From the NCBI GenBank assembly GCA_947623845.1, contig CANQHM010000021.1, positions 1 through 20,010 on the forward strand: 20,010 nt of DNA. Direction: 5' to 3'. The number at the start of each line of letters is the position of its first letter. Positions within the stretch are counted from its first letter, which is position 1. Source of the DNA: an uncultured Bacilli bacterium. GTDB taxonomy: Bacteria > Bacillota_I > Bacilli_A > RF39 > UBA660. This document shows, piece after piece, positions 6,941 to 16,021 of the stretch. The notes beneath the pieces are model-generated. The model saw only the letters and a program-made list of their open reading frames with translations, did no database searches and was not told the DNA's origin. Made by a program: the position numbers and the translations under genes.

Positions 6941-9115
6941 ATGAAAAAAAGTAAACAAGTATTTGAACTAGATTTTTATGGAAGAAAGATTGTGGTAGAA
7001 CATGGAGAACTTGCTAATAGAGCGCATGGTAGTGTATTAGTAAGAGTAGGAGATACCGTTGTTTTAAGTACCGCCGTTGTTTCTTCTAATGTTAATGTTT
7101 TATCAGATTTTTTTCCATTAATGGTATTATATAATGAAAAATTATATTCTGTGGGAAAAATCCCTGGAGGATTTATTAAAAGGGAAGGACGTCCTACGGA
7201 TAATGCTACTTTAGCAGCAAGAATGATTGATCGTCCAATGCGTCCGTTATTCCCTGAAGACTTTCGAAACGAAGTCCAAATTGTTAATACGGTGTTAAGT
7301 GTTGATCAAGATAATATTCCTGAACTTGCGGCTTTATTAGGGTCATCTCTTGCTACTAGTATTAGTAAGATTCCATTTAATGGACCTGTCGCTGCGGTTA
7401 AAGTAGGAAGAGTAGATGGTAAATTTGTTATTAACCCTACGGTTGAAGAAGCAGGTAAATCCGATATTGATTTAACTGTTGCAGGGACAAAAGATGCTAT
7501 TAACATGGTAGAAGCTGGGGCTAAAGAAGTATCCGAAAAAGATATGCTAGAAGCTTTATTAGTAGGTCATGAAGCGGTTAAAAAGTTAGTAGCTTTTGAA
7601 GAAGAGATTGTCGATGCTATCGGCGAAGAAAAAATGGCTTATGAAAAATTAGAAATTGAAGAATCTCTAGCTAATGAAATTCGTCTAAAAATTGAAAAGC
7701 CATTAGATGAAGCCATGCATGAAACTGATGCGAAAGTTATGTATGATAAATTAGACGAAATTAAAAATAATCTGCTAGAAGAATATAAAACTAATAATGA
7801 AGATAGTTTAAAAGATAAAGAATTAAATGAATTATTAACTAAAGTATCTTTAGTATATGAAAGTGTTCGTTATGAAGTATTTAGAAAAATAATTGTTAAA
7901 GAAAAAATAAGAATCGCTGGAAGAAAACTTGATGAAATAAGACCACTAAGTGCGAGAATTGATTTACTTCCGAGAACCCATGGATCTGCGTTATTTACAA
8001 GAGGCGAAACTCAAAGTTTATCTATTACCACTTTAGGAGCTCTAGGGGAAAGTCAAATGCTTGATGGTTTATCTTTAGAAGATGAAAAAAGATTTATGTT
8101 ACATTATAACTTTCCACAATTTAGTGTTGGGGAAACTGGAAGATATGGTTCACCTGGTAGAAGAGAAATTGGCCATGGGGCTTTAGGAGAAAGAGCATTA
8201 CTTCAAGTTATTCCATCTGAAGAAGAATTTCCTTATACCATAAGAGTCGTATCCGAAATTCTAAGTAGTAATGGTTCTTCTTCGCAAGCCAGTATTTGTG
8301 CTGGATGCTTAAGTTTAATGGCAGCGGGTGTTCCAATTAAAGCTCCAGTTGCTGGTATTGCCATGGGCTTAATTACCTATGGTAGTAAATATGTTATCTT
8401 AACCGATATTGAAGGTATGGAAGATCACTTAGGTGATATGGACTTTAAAGTAGCCGGTACGAGAAAAGGTATATGTGCTTTACAAATGGATATTAAAATT
8501 GATGGGGTTGATAAAAAGATCTTAAAAGAAGCATTAGCGCAAGCGAGAAAAGCACGTTTAGAAATCCTAGATTTATATGAAACCATCATTCCAGAACCTC
8601 GTAAAGAAGTAAGTAAGTATGCTCCGAAAGTAGAAACGTTCATGATTAATCCAGAAAAGATTAAAGATGTTATTGGTAAGGGAGGAGACATGATTACCAA
8701 GATTATCCTAGAAGCTTCTAATGTTACGAGTGTTAATGATAAAAATGCGGTTAAAGTTGATTTAGAAGATGATGGACGGGTAACTATTTACCATATAGAT
8801 AAAGATATTATTGAAAAGACTAAAGAAATGATTCTAAATGTTGTAAGAGAAGTTGAATACGGTAAAATCTATACTGGTAAAGTTGTGAAAGTTGAAGACT
8901 TTGGTTGCTTCGTATCCTTATGGGATGGATGTGAAGGATTAGTTCATGTTTCCCAACTAGATTATAAACGCGTTGATAAACCAAGTGATATCGTTAAAGT
9001 TGGCGATGAAATCATGGTTAAGTCTTTAGGATATGATAATAAAGGAAGATTAAATCTATCCCGTAAAGAAGCTTTACCTAAACCACCAAAAAAAGATAAA
9101 GAAAATAACAAATAA
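6941..9115 (+). CDS. pnp: Polyribonucleotide nucleotidyltransferase (PNPase)
   Basis: PNPase is a phosphorolytic 3'-5' exoribonuclease that degrades mRNA to nucleoside diphosphates as a ring-shaped trimer. The 724-residue chain has the usual order: first RNase PH domain (~10-140), linking helical domain (~150-230 and beyond), second RNase PH domain (~320-545), KH (~565-625) and S1 (~641-710). The phosphate-binding region '[15 protein letters not shown]' starts near residue 407. The catalytic aspartates equivalent to the E. coli pair fall at D495 and D501 in [14 protein letters not shown]. The KH loop is IGKGGD and the S1 domain begins [15 protein letters not shown]. The Shine-Dalgarno AAAGAGG (6926-6932) is 8 nt upstream. 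It lies downstream of rpsO across a terminator; its own TAA stop forms part of the next terminator stem. Confidence 0.98.
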   Translation: MKKSKQVFELDFYGRKIVVEHGELANRAHGSVLVRVGDTVVLSTAVVSSNVNVLSDFFPLMVLYNEKLYSVGKIPGGFIKREGRPTDNATLAARMIDRPMRPLFPEDFRNEVQIVNTVLSVDQDNIPELAALLGSSLATSISKIPFNGPVAAVKVGRVDGKFVINPTVEEAGKSDIDLTVAGTKDAINMVEAGAKEVSEKDMLEALLVGHEAVKKLVAFEEEIVDAIGEEKMAYEKLEIEESLANEIRLKIEKPLDEAMHETDAKVMYDKLDEIKNNLLEEYKTNNEDSLKDKELNELLTKVSLVYESVRYEVFRKIIVKEKIRIAGRKLDEIRPLSARIDLLPRTHGSALFTRGETQSLSITTLGALGESQMLDGLSLEDEKRFMLHYNFPQFSVGETGRYGSPGRREIGHGALGERALLQVIPSEEEFPYTIRVVSEILSSNGSSSQASICAGCLSLMAAGVPIKAPVAGIAMGLITYGSKYVILTDIEGMEDHLGDMDFKVAGTRKGICALQMDIKIDGVDKKILKEALAQARKARLEILDLYETIIPEPRKEVSKYAPKVETFMINPEKIKDVIGKGGDMITKIILEASNVTSVNDKNAVKVDLEDDGRVTIYHIDKDIIEKTKEMILNVVREVEYGKIYTGKVVKVEDFGCFVSLWDGCEGLVHVSQLDYKRVDKPSDIVKVGDEIMVKSLGYDNKGRLNLSRKEALPKPPKKDKENNK

Positions 9116-9137
9116 GTGTTTTAATAACACTTTTTTT
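9114..9137 (+). terminator. Terminator overlapping the pnp stop codon
   Basis: AAGTGTT (9114-9120) pairs with AACACTT (9126-9132) through a TTAAT loop, followed by five more T. The pnp TAA (9113-9115) enters the left arm. A near copy lies at 12241-12263, upstream of the second prepilin gene. Confidence 0.8.
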
Positions 9138-9138
9138 G

Positions 9139-9147
9139 TGATATACT
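9139..9147 (+). promoter_or_regulatory. Extended -10 promoter of the first large prepilin gene
   Basis: The extended -10 TGATATACT (9139-9147) follows directly on the pnp terminator; the -35 region (near 9119-9124, TTTTAA) is weak. A matching element, TGGTATACT, stands before the second copy and TGTTATACT before the small prepilin. Confidence 0.55.
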
Positions 9148-9173
9148 TATGACTATAAGAAGGTAGGAAAAAA

Positions 9174-11459
9174 ATGAAAAAGAATGGATTTACCTTAACA
9201 GAAGTCATCGCTGTTATTGTAATATTAAGTGTGATTATTTTAATGGCTGTCCCTGCTTATTTAGGTATTACCGAAACTTTAAAGAATAATCAATATGATA
9301 ATAAAATAAAGCAAATAAGTACCAAAGCTACGGAATGGGCGACGGATAATAATATAACTGAAGACACAACAATTACCATTGCTAAATTAGTAGATGATGG
9401 ATATGTTGATATGGATGATGAAACTAGTGATGACAAACGAGTTATTAATCCTTTAAATAACGAATCCATGGAATGTTACCATGTTGAAATAAGTATTATA
9501 AATGGAGGTTATGAAACTAAAATTACCGAAAGTAATGATTGTGAGCTTAAGATACTAGAAGATCAGGAGAAGAATATTAAAGTAACAGCTTATGAATTTG
9601 ATCCAACAACTAATACAATATTAAATTCCGAAGTGATAAAATTAAATTCTAAAGAATTTGAATGGACGGGTAAAGATGTATTACTAGTTACAACTAGTGA
9701 TGTTTATAAAGATCCTCAAAGTATCACTTTTTCTACAGGATCAAATAATAACATGAAGACCGGTTCGATGTATTTAAATGCTCCTCGAGTAAATGAAGTA
9801 ATTAATCCTGATGCTTACAAAAATGTTTTTGTCGTAAGTGCTAGTGTTATTTTAAAAGCAAAATATACGATCATTTATGATATGGTAAGTGAAAGACCTA
9901 AAAGGACGGTAACCGTCAAAATTGATAAAGAAAACCCTAATGGCAGTTATAGTATGTTAGAAAAATGGGGAACAAGTGAAGCTAAAAAACTTAAATTAAG
10001 TGGAAACGATGGAGCTGGTAGTGGAGTTAAAGGATTCTATGTAAGTGCGTTAAATACTAATGATATAAATACCGCAACTTATTATGCTGCTAGTAATAAC
10101 GAAAAAGAAGTAAGTTTACCAATAGGAGTTTATTACTTCTGGACGGAAGATAACGTGGGTAATAAGAGTATGGAATCTAATCGTATCGATGTTTCTAATA
10201 TCGACGATACGCCACCAGAATGTGTATATCCTACTGACACCCCAGATTGGACTAAAGAAGAAGTTAAAATAACTTGGGGATGTAAAGACACTCAAAGTGG
10301 ATGTGCGACGGCTGATAGATCTATAACTTATAATACGGAAATTAATAAAGATGAAGAAATAGCAAGTGTGGTAGTATTTAATGATCCGGATAAAGTAGTA
10401 ACAGTTAATGGCCAAAAGGGCGAATATATCTACGATGCAGCGGGGAATAAGACTTTCTGTCCAGCTCGCCAAATAGATGTTAAATTCGATAATAAAGCTC
10501 CAAGTTGTAGTGTTACATCTAATTCTAAGAAAGGTAATAATAATTGGTTTACTGAGAATGCCTTAGTAAAACTAACTACGGAAGACAAAGGTAGTGGCCT
10601 TGCTAAAAAAGGTTTATCTACTAATACAGAGATTGATTATAATGATAAATTTGAAGTAACCCAAGGAGAAACCAAAGGAGTAACTTATTATGGTTATGTT
10701 GAAGATAATCTAGGAAATAAAACTAAATGTGAATATAATTTAAAAGTTGATACTACCGGACCGGTATTAAACTTAGGTTTAGGAGATATCCATAATGCTT
10801 CAGTAAGTTGTACTGATAATATTAGTAATGTTGTATCTAGTACTAATTATAATGCTTTAATAAATGCTAATAATTTAAATTATAATATTGGACTTGTTAG
10901 TGGAGCTAACCGGAAAGTTGATGTAACTTGTACTAATGATGCCGGACTAAGTACTAGTGCTTCGCATACTTATACATATAGTGGATGTGCCGCAGGAGAA
11001 AATACTTGTCAATATGGATGTGATAGTTGTTGGGATCCATGTTTGAGCTCCTATGATCAATGCCATTATGGCTGTGATACTGAAAGCTATTGGGATAGTG
11101 GCTTAAATTGTTATAACCATCCATATTCTTGCTCTACAACTTGTACCGGAAGTAGATGGGTGGATAAAACATGTAATCGTTGGACAAATGGAGGAAGTGG
11201 AGCATGTTATGGTGCATCAATGCGTGCTTGTGGTATAACTTGTTGTACATCTTGTACCGGTGGTCATTATGAAAGCTACTCTTATAGTTGTAGTGGTACA
11301 TGTTATAGTTATTATTGTGATGGTGGTACCAATACTAGAGAAGTAAATTGTTCTTCATGTAAATATACTACTAGAGAATGTCAGGGAGGTAATTATGCTT
11401 GTAATTGTAGTAATTGCCATACGGGACATAATACTTGCCAAGAAGGGTTTATATATTAG
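9174..11459 (+). CDS. Large prepilin-like surface protein with Ig-like domains and Cys-rich tail (copy 1)
   Basis: The 761-residue protein begins with a class III (type IV prepilin) signal: MKKNG|FTLTE, with predicted cleavage after G5, Glu at +5 and a hydrophobic helix to about residue 30. A pilin-like globular region follows to ~130 (C101 and C123 could pair), then a beta-rich region to ~240. Several Ig-like repeats come next (~245-343, 349-438, 443-526, 529-600) with recurring 'DNVGNKS', 'DAAGN' and 'DNLGNK' ends. The last ~160 residues hold about 26 cysteines with many Gly, Ser, Tyr and Trp. Normal pilins are 120-200 residues, so this is probably a tip adhesin or minor pilin rather than the fibre subunit. 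The Shine-Dalgarno is AAGG (9160-9163) with a further AGG at 9165-9167. Copy 2 at 12298 shares the N-terminal half. The ligand and the assembly system are unknown. Confidence 0.8.
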   Translation: MKKNGFTLTEVIAVIVILSVIILMAVPAYLGITETLKNNQYDNKIKQISTKATEWATDNNITEDTTITIAKLVDDGYVDMDDETSDDKRVINPLNNESMECYHVEISIINGGYETKITESNDCELKILEDQEKNIKVTAYEFDPTTNTILNSEVIKLNSKEFEWTGKDVLLVTTSDVYKDPQSITFSTGSNNNMKTGSMYLNAPRVNEVINPDAYKNVFVVSASVILKAKYTIIYDMVSERPKRTVTVKIDKENPNGSYSMLEKWGTSEAKKLKLSGNDGAGSGVKGFYVSALNTNDINTATYYAASNNEKEVSLPIGVYYFWTEDNVGNKSMESNRIDVSNIDDTPPECVYPTDTPDWTKEEVKITWGCKDTQSGCATADRSITYNTEINKDEEIASVVVFNDPDKVVTVNGQKGEYIYDAAGNKTFCPARQIDVKFDNKAPSCSVTSNSKKGNNNWFTENALVKLTTEDKGSGLAKKGLSTNTEIDYNDKFEVTQGETKGVTYYGYVEDNLGNKTKCEYNLKVDTTGPVLNLGLGDIHNASVSCTDNISNVVSSTNYNALINANNLNYNIGLVSGANRKVDVTCTNDAGLSTSASHTYTYSGCAAGENTCQYGCDSCWDPCLSSYDQCHYGCDTESYWDSGLNCYNHPYSCSTTCTGSRWVDKTCNRWTNGGSGACYGASMRACGITCCTSCTGGHYESYSYSCSGTCYSYYCDGGTNTREVNCSSCKYTTRECQGGNYACNCSNCHTGHNTCQEGFIY

Positions 11460-11475
11460 ATGGGAGAAATAAAAA

Positions 11476-12231
11476 ATGAAAAATAAGTTAAACATAGTAT
11501 TTTATATAGTAATAGGAGTACTTACAGTAATAGCAGGATTAGAAGGATTATATATTTTTAACCATAAAAATCCTTCTTCATCTTCTAAAGATAAAGAAAT
11601 AGTAAAATATATTGGACCAAATTATTTAAAAGAAAATATTACATATAAAAATTCTGATAATCTTACCCTTGATGCTCAAATATATAAAAATAATGAAATG
11701 TTATTAATTACAGCTAAAACATTAGAAAAACCGATAATAAATTCTAAAATTTATATTGAATTTTATGATGCAAATGAAAAGCTAGTAGAGAAGCAAGAAT
11801 GTGTAATTAATCTTTTAGAAGCTAATGAAAAATATGCTTGTTTAAAACAAATGCCTAAAGTATCTGATGATGTATATGCCGGAAATATTATAATATCTTC
11901 TGAAATAAATTATTTTGAAACAGATTCTAAAACTTATGATAGAGATTTAGCTAAATTTGAAGCTTCTTCAAATATAGATAACACTAGTAAGATTACAACC
12001 TTAAATTTTGAATCTGAAAATCCTTATGAAGATCTTCAATATTTAGATGGATATGTTTTAATTTATAAAAATGATAAAATTAAAGACGTAGTATACTTTA
12101 ATGTTAATAAAACTGACATTACTAGTGATAAAATAAAATTTTCAATAGTAACCGGACCTTTATTAGAAAATAATGAATTAAAAATTGTTGAATATGATAA
12201 ATATGAGGTAGTTATAAATAACTTATATTAA
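11476..12231 (+). CDS. Membrane-anchored extracellular protein, possible FxLYD-like domains
   Basis: The 251-residue protein has one N-terminal membrane segment (~8-29, 'IVFYIVIGVLTVIAGLEGLYIF') and a short Ser-rich linker; the remainder is predicted outside. The segment 'IINSKIYIEFYDANEKLVEKQECVINLLEANEKYAC' resembles FxLYD-type beta domains; a weaker second copy may follow. The family is not certain. It starts 16 bp after the first large prepilin gene with its own site GGGAGA (11462-11467), 8 nt before the ATG, and a terminator follows nine bases after the stop, so the two genes form a two-gene unit. A role in anchoring, folding or assembly of that prepilin is inferred from position only. 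The second large prepilin gene has no such partner in the window. Confidence 0.7.
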   Translation: MKNKLNIVFYIVIGVLTVIAGLEGLYIFNHKNPSSSSKDKEIVKYIGPNYLKENITYKNSDNLTLDAQIYKNNEMLLITAKTLEKPIINSKIYIEFYDANEKLVEKQECVINLLEANEKYACLKQMPKVSDDVYAGNIIISSEINYFETDSKTYDRDLAKFEASSNIDNTSKITTLNFESENPYEDLQYLDGYVLIYKNDKIKDVVYFNVNKTDITSDKIKFSIVTGPLLENNELKIVEYDKYEVVINNLY

Positions 12232-12240
12232 AAATAAAAT

Positions 12241-12263
12241 AGTGTTTGAATAACACTTTTTTT
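12241..12263 (+). terminator. Terminator after the membrane-anchored protein gene
   Basis: AGTGTT (12241-12246) pairs with AACACT (12252-12257) through a TGAAT loop, followed by six T. It is nearly identical to the hairpin at 9114-9137, so the terminator-promoter segment seems to have been copied together with the prepilin gene. Confidence 0.75.
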
Positions 12264-12264
12264 G

Positions 12265-12273
12265 TGGTATACT
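12265..12273 (+). promoter_or_regulatory. Extended -10 promoter of the second large prepilin gene
   Basis: TGGTATACT directly follows the T tract and is followed by ACTATAAGAG, closely matching the promoter before copy 1. The -35 is weak. Confidence 0.5.
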
Positions 12274-12297
12274 TACTATAAGAGAGTAGTTGATAAT

Positions 12298-14208
12298 ATG
12301 GATAAAAATGGTTTTACTTTAACCGAAGTCATCGCCGTTATTGTTATATTAAGTGTGATTATCTTAATGGCTGTCCCAGCTTATTTAGGTATTACCCAAA
12401 CTTTAAAGAATAACCAATATGATAATAAGATTAAACAAATAAGTACGAAAGCAACGGAATGGGCAACGGATAATAATATTACGGAAGATACAACTATTTC
12501 TTTAGCTAAACTAATTGATGATGGGTATATAGATATGGATGATGAAACTAGTGATGATAAAAGAGTCATAAATCCCATAAATAATGAATCAATGGAATGT
12601 TATCATGTAATAATAAGTATTATTAATGGGGGTTATGAAGTAAAAGTAGAAGAAAGTAATGATTGTGAACTTAAAATATTAGAAGATCAAGAAAAGAATA
12701 TTAAAGTAACAGGTTATGAAATAGATCCTGAAACTAATACAATTTTAAATGCGGAAGCCATAAAACTAAATGCTAAGGAATTTGAATGGACAGGAAAAGA
12801 CGTCTTACTAGTAACAACAAGTGATGTTTATGAAAATCCTAGTAGTATTACTTTTTCTACCGGGTCAGATAATAATATGAAAACAGGGGATATGTATTTA
12901 GGAGTACCACGTAAAGGGGATGTTATAAATCCTGATGCTTACCAAAATGTTTTTGTAGTAAGTGCAAGTGTAATCTTAAGAGCGAAATATACCATAATGT
13001 ATGATATGGTAAGTGAAAGACCAAGAAGAACAGTAACAGTAAAAATAGATAAAGAAAACCCTAATGGCAGTTATAGTATGTTAGAGAAATGGGGAACAAG
13101 TACTAATAAAAAGGTAAGATTAAGTGGAAATGATGGAGCAGGTAGTGGAGTAAAAGGGTTCTATGTAAGTGAGATAAATAAAAATGATATAAATACTGCT
13201 ACTTATTATGCAGCTAGTAATAATGAAAAACAAATAAATTTACCAATGGGAGTTTATTACTTTTGGACCGAAGATAATGTGGGGAACAAAAGTAATGAAG
13301 GAGAAAGATTAGAAGTAACTAATATAGACGATGTAGATCCTAAATGTGTATATACAGGCATGAATAGTACATGGACCAATAGCCCAGTTACTATAACATG
13401 GGGATGTAAAGATAATGAAAGTGGATGTACAACTCATGAACAAAGTAAAACATTTGACAATGGAGTAGTATCAAGCTTTACAGTTCCAAAATATACTATA
13501 ACTGATGCTGCAGGGAATGCAATTGAATGTGGTGGAAATACAGTAGATGTCATGTTTGATAATGTAAAACCAACATGTAGTACCGGAAAGAGTCATCAAG
13601 ATACCCCTGATGGAGTAACCATATCAGTTAATTGTAGTGATGAAGGAAGTGGCGTAAACCAAAATCCAAGTGGAAACTATGGTGGACAAAAATCTAGTCA
13701 AACATATACCGTAACTGACCGTGCAGGAAACAGTAATTCATATACAGTAAATGTAAGTAGTTATCAAATGTATTGGCATCAAGATGCGAATAGTTGTCGA
13801 CATACTAACTTTGGATGTGATACATGGCCAAGTTGTAACCATACGGCTTTTGGATGTGCGGTATATAACCAAAGTTGTGGTTGTAGTGCTGGTCATGTTA
13901 GAGATGGAAATAAATGCCTAGATTGTTATGAAACATGGTGGGCGTGTGAAAGTCGTCATGGTAATGCTTGTGGGTACTACAGTGAAAATGCATCAAATGG
14001 TACTTGTGCTGTAGTTGGTTCATATTCTTGCTGGAATACGACCTGTAGAACAGGAAACTGGGGAACTGGAAGTGTTTGTGGAGCATGTGTAACGGCGACT
14101 TATGGTACCGGAGGAGCAGAATGTGGATGGCATGATGCAGGATGGCAAAGAAGTTCTTGTAGTGGAAATCTATGTCAAGTAACTAATGAACAAACTTGGT
14201 ATACATAA
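12298..14208 (+). CDS. Large prepilin-like surface protein with Ig-like domains and Cys-rich tail (copy 2)
   Basis: The 636-residue protein has the prepilin signal MDKNG|FTLTE and a hydrophobic helix. By manual count its first ~268 residues differ from copy 1 at only about 30 positions. Resemblance then falls: one long Ig-like unit of copy 1 is missing, and the last ~140 residues form a different Cys-rich tail with about 18 cysteines (for example GCDTWPSC and QSCGCSAGH). DNA differences in the shared part are mostly at third codon positions, so selection has kept the protein. The ATG 12298 is chosen because it aligns with the copy 1 start; an upstream in-frame ATG at 12262 lies inside the terminator and promoter. 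The ribosome binding site is poor (AGAGAG), suggesting weaker translation than copy 1. A bidirectional terminator follows. Confidence 0.8.
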   Translation: MDKNGFTLTEVIAVIVILSVIILMAVPAYLGITQTLKNNQYDNKIKQISTKATEWATDNNITEDTTISLAKLIDDGYIDMDDETSDDKRVINPINNESMECYHVIISIINGGYEVKVEESNDCELKILEDQEKNIKVTGYEIDPETNTILNAEAIKLNAKEFEWTGKDVLLVTTSDVYENPSSITFSTGSDNNMKTGDMYLGVPRKGDVINPDAYQNVFVVSASVILRAKYTIMYDMVSERPRRTVTVKIDKENPNGSYSMLEKWGTSTNKKVRLSGNDGAGSGVKGFYVSEINKNDINTATYYAASNNEKQINLPMGVYYFWTEDNVGNKSNEGERLEVTNIDDVDPKCVYTGMNSTWTNSPVTITWGCKDNESGCTTHEQSKTFDNGVVSSFTVPKYTITDAAGNAIECGGNTVDVMFDNVKPTCSTGKSHQDTPDGVTISVNCSDEGSGVNQNPSGNYGGQKSSQTYTVTDRAGNSNSYTVNVSSYQMYWHQDANSCRHTNFGCDTWPSCNHTAFGCAVYNQSCGCSAGHVRDGNKCLDCYETWWACESRHGNACGYYSENASNGTCAVVGSYSCWNTTCRTGNWGTGSVCGACVTATYGTGGAECGWHDAGWQRSSCSGNLCQVTNEQTWYT

Positions 14209-14223
14209 TTTAAAGCATATAAA

Positions 14224-14250
14224 AAGAGAAGATTTGAAACATCTTCTCTT
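14224..14250. terminator. Bidirectional terminator between convergent prepilin copy 2 and RNase J genes
   Basis: A perfect 10-bp stem AAGAGAAGAT (14224-14233) / ATCTTCTCTT (14241-14250) has a 7-nt loop. The minus strand has a T-rich tail (complement of the A run at 14220-14225); the plus tail is weaker. The RNase J stop (14249-14251) overlaps the stem. Confidence 0.8.
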
Positions 14251-15910
14251 ATTCTTTTACTTCCATAATAACTGGTAAGATGATTGGGCGTCTTCCGGTT
14301 AAGTTACTAATGAAAGGATGGACTTCTAAAATAATCGTATTACGTAAATCAATATAATTATACCGATTCTCTGCTAAATATTTATTAACCACATTAGTAA
14401 TCTTTTCTTCAATTTGATTAATTAACGCCGTATTTTCATTAACCGTAACAAATCCTCTCGTCGTAACATTAGGTTTAATTAATAATTTCTTGGTAAACGG
14501 ATTAATATTTAAAATAGTAACTAATATACCGTCACGGCTCATTAGTTTACGATCCTTAATAACGACAGAACCAACGTCCCCAATACGAGAACCATCAACA
14601 TAAACATCACCAGCTGTAACGTTACCAGAAACTTCGACTTTATCTTTGCTAAGGGATAAGACATCACCATTTTTCATAACAAAGATATGATCTTCGGGAA
14701 TACCACAACTAATCGCGGTATCAGCATGACTTCTTAACATTCTATATTCGCCATGCATTGGCATAAAGTATTCGGGTTTAATAATGCGAAGCATTAATTT
14801 TTGTTCTTCTTGCATCGCATGTCCAGAGGTATGAATATCTGAAAAATCGGAATTTGTAAATACTTTAACATTCTTTAAATATAACTTATTAATAATTCGA
14901 TTAACGGCTTCGGCATTACCGGGAATTGGCTTCGAAGAAAATACTACTAAATCATCTGGTAAAAGAGTAACTTGTTTGTGCGTACCATTAGCAATTCTTG
15001 ATAAAGCTGCTAAAGGTTCCCCTTGACTTCCGGTACATAGAATACATACTTCATTAGGTTTTAAATTCTTCGCATCATTTGCTTCAATAATAATCGTTTT
15101 ATCTTCAATAAGGCCGTTATTTAACGCAATATTAATCGAGTTTTCCATACTTCTTCCAAATACGACGATTTTCCGGTTATTCTTCCTGCAAGTTTCAATA
15201 ATATGTTTAACCCGGTAAATATTCGATGCAAAGGTTGCAATAATAATTCTGCCATGATGCTTACTTACAATATCATTTAAAGTTTCATCGACAATACTTT
15301 CGGATTTCGAAAATCCTGGGGATAAAGAGTTAGTTGAATCACTTAATAAAAGTCTTACACCTTGTTCCCCAACTCGGGCCATCTTATGTAAATCCGCCAT
15401 TGGACCAATTGGGGTTAAATCGAATTTAAAGTCTCCTGTTTCCACAATCGTTCCATTGGGTGTATGTAAAACAACACAATAGCTATCCGGAATAGAGTGG
15501 GTAGTATTAATAAATTCAATTTCAAAATACTTACTCTTAATAATCGTATCTTTGGTAACTGTTACAAAATTAGTAAAATTAATATTCTTCTCTGTTAACT
15601 TTTTTTCCATTAAATCAATAGCGATTTTGGGCGAGTATATAACAGGAATATTAACTTGTTGTAATAAGAAAACAATTCCTCCAATATGATCTTCATGACC
15701 ATGAGTAATAATAAGTCCTTTAATTTTATCTTCATTTTGCTTTAGATAAGTAAAGTCTTGAATAACATAATCGACACCTAATAATTCATCTTCGGGAAAC
15801 ATAACCCCGGCATCAATAATATATAATTCCTCTTTATGAGTAACTACATACATATTCTTTCCAACTTCACCTAAACCACCTAAAGCGATAACATTTGTTG
15901 TATCATTCAT
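14249..15910 (-). CDS. rnj: Ribonuclease J
   Basis: RNase J is a metallo-beta-lactamase/beta-CASP enzyme with 5'-3' exo- and endoribonuclease activity, central to mRNA decay and rRNA maturation in Firmicutes. The 553-residue length matches RNase J1 and J2. The zinc motif HGHEDHIGG (H70, H72, D74, H75) is intact, as are 'VETGDFKFD', 'LLSDSTNS' and 'MPMHGEYRML'. The C-terminal domain ends in TGRRPIILPVIMEV. Catalytic residues look complete, so it is more J1-like, but J1 versus J2 cannot be fixed from one gene. AGGAGA (15921-15926) lies 10 nt before the ATG. It is transcribed alone, divergently from the small prepilin-ftsY operon and convergently with prepilin copy 2. Confidence 0.96.
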   Translation of the reverse strand: MNDTTNVIALGGLGEVGKNMYVVTHKEELYIIDAGVMFPEDELLGVDYVIQDFTYLKQNEDKIKGLIITHGHEDHIGGIVFLLQQVNIPVIYSPKIAIDLMEKKLTEKNINFTNFVTVTKDTIIKSKYFEIEFINTTHSIPDSYCVVLHTPNGTIVETGDFKFDLTPIGPMADLHKMARVGEQGVRLLLSDSTNSLSPGFSKSESIVDETLNDIVSKHHGRIIIATFASNIYRVKHIIETCRKNNRKIVVFGRSMENSINIALNNGLIEDKTIIIEANDAKNLKPNEVCILCTGSQGEPLAALSRIANGTHKQVTLLPDDLVVFSSKPIPGNAEAVNRIINKLYLKNVKVFTNSDFSDIHTSGHAMQEEQKLMLRIIKPEYFMPMHGEYRMLRSHADTAISCGIPEDHIFVMKNGDVLSLSKDKVEVSGNVTAGDVYVDGSRIGDVGSVVIKDRKLMSRDGILVTILNINPFTKKLLIKPNVTTRGFVTVNENTALINQIEEKITNVVNKYLAENRYNYIDLRNTIILEVHPFISNLTGRRPIILPVIMEVKE

Positions 15911-15958
15911 AATTAATTCATCTCCTAAATTTAAAAAAAGTTAAACTCGCTACAACTC

Positions 15959-15987
15959 ATTATACAAAAAAAACTTTATTTTGTAAA
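15959..15987 (-). promoter_or_regulatory. Promoter of RNase J (minus strand)
   Basis: On the minus strand TTTACA (15987-15982), a 17-nt spacer and a perfect TATAAT (15964-15959) precede the RNase J ribosome binding site. It overlaps the upstream region of the divergent prepilin promoter. Confidence 0.75.
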
Positions 15988-15994
15988 GGGACTT

Positions 15995-16003
15995 TGTTAT
16001 ACT
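15995..16003 (+). promoter_or_regulatory. Extended -10 promoter of the prepilin-ftsY operon
   Basis: TGTTATACT (15995-16003) with a weak -35 TTTATT (15975-15980, 17-nt spacer) precedes the prepilin start by about 20 bases. Its -35 region overlaps the RNase J promoter, so the two may compete. Confidence 0.5.
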
Positions 16004-16021
16004 TATATATAGGTGATAATC

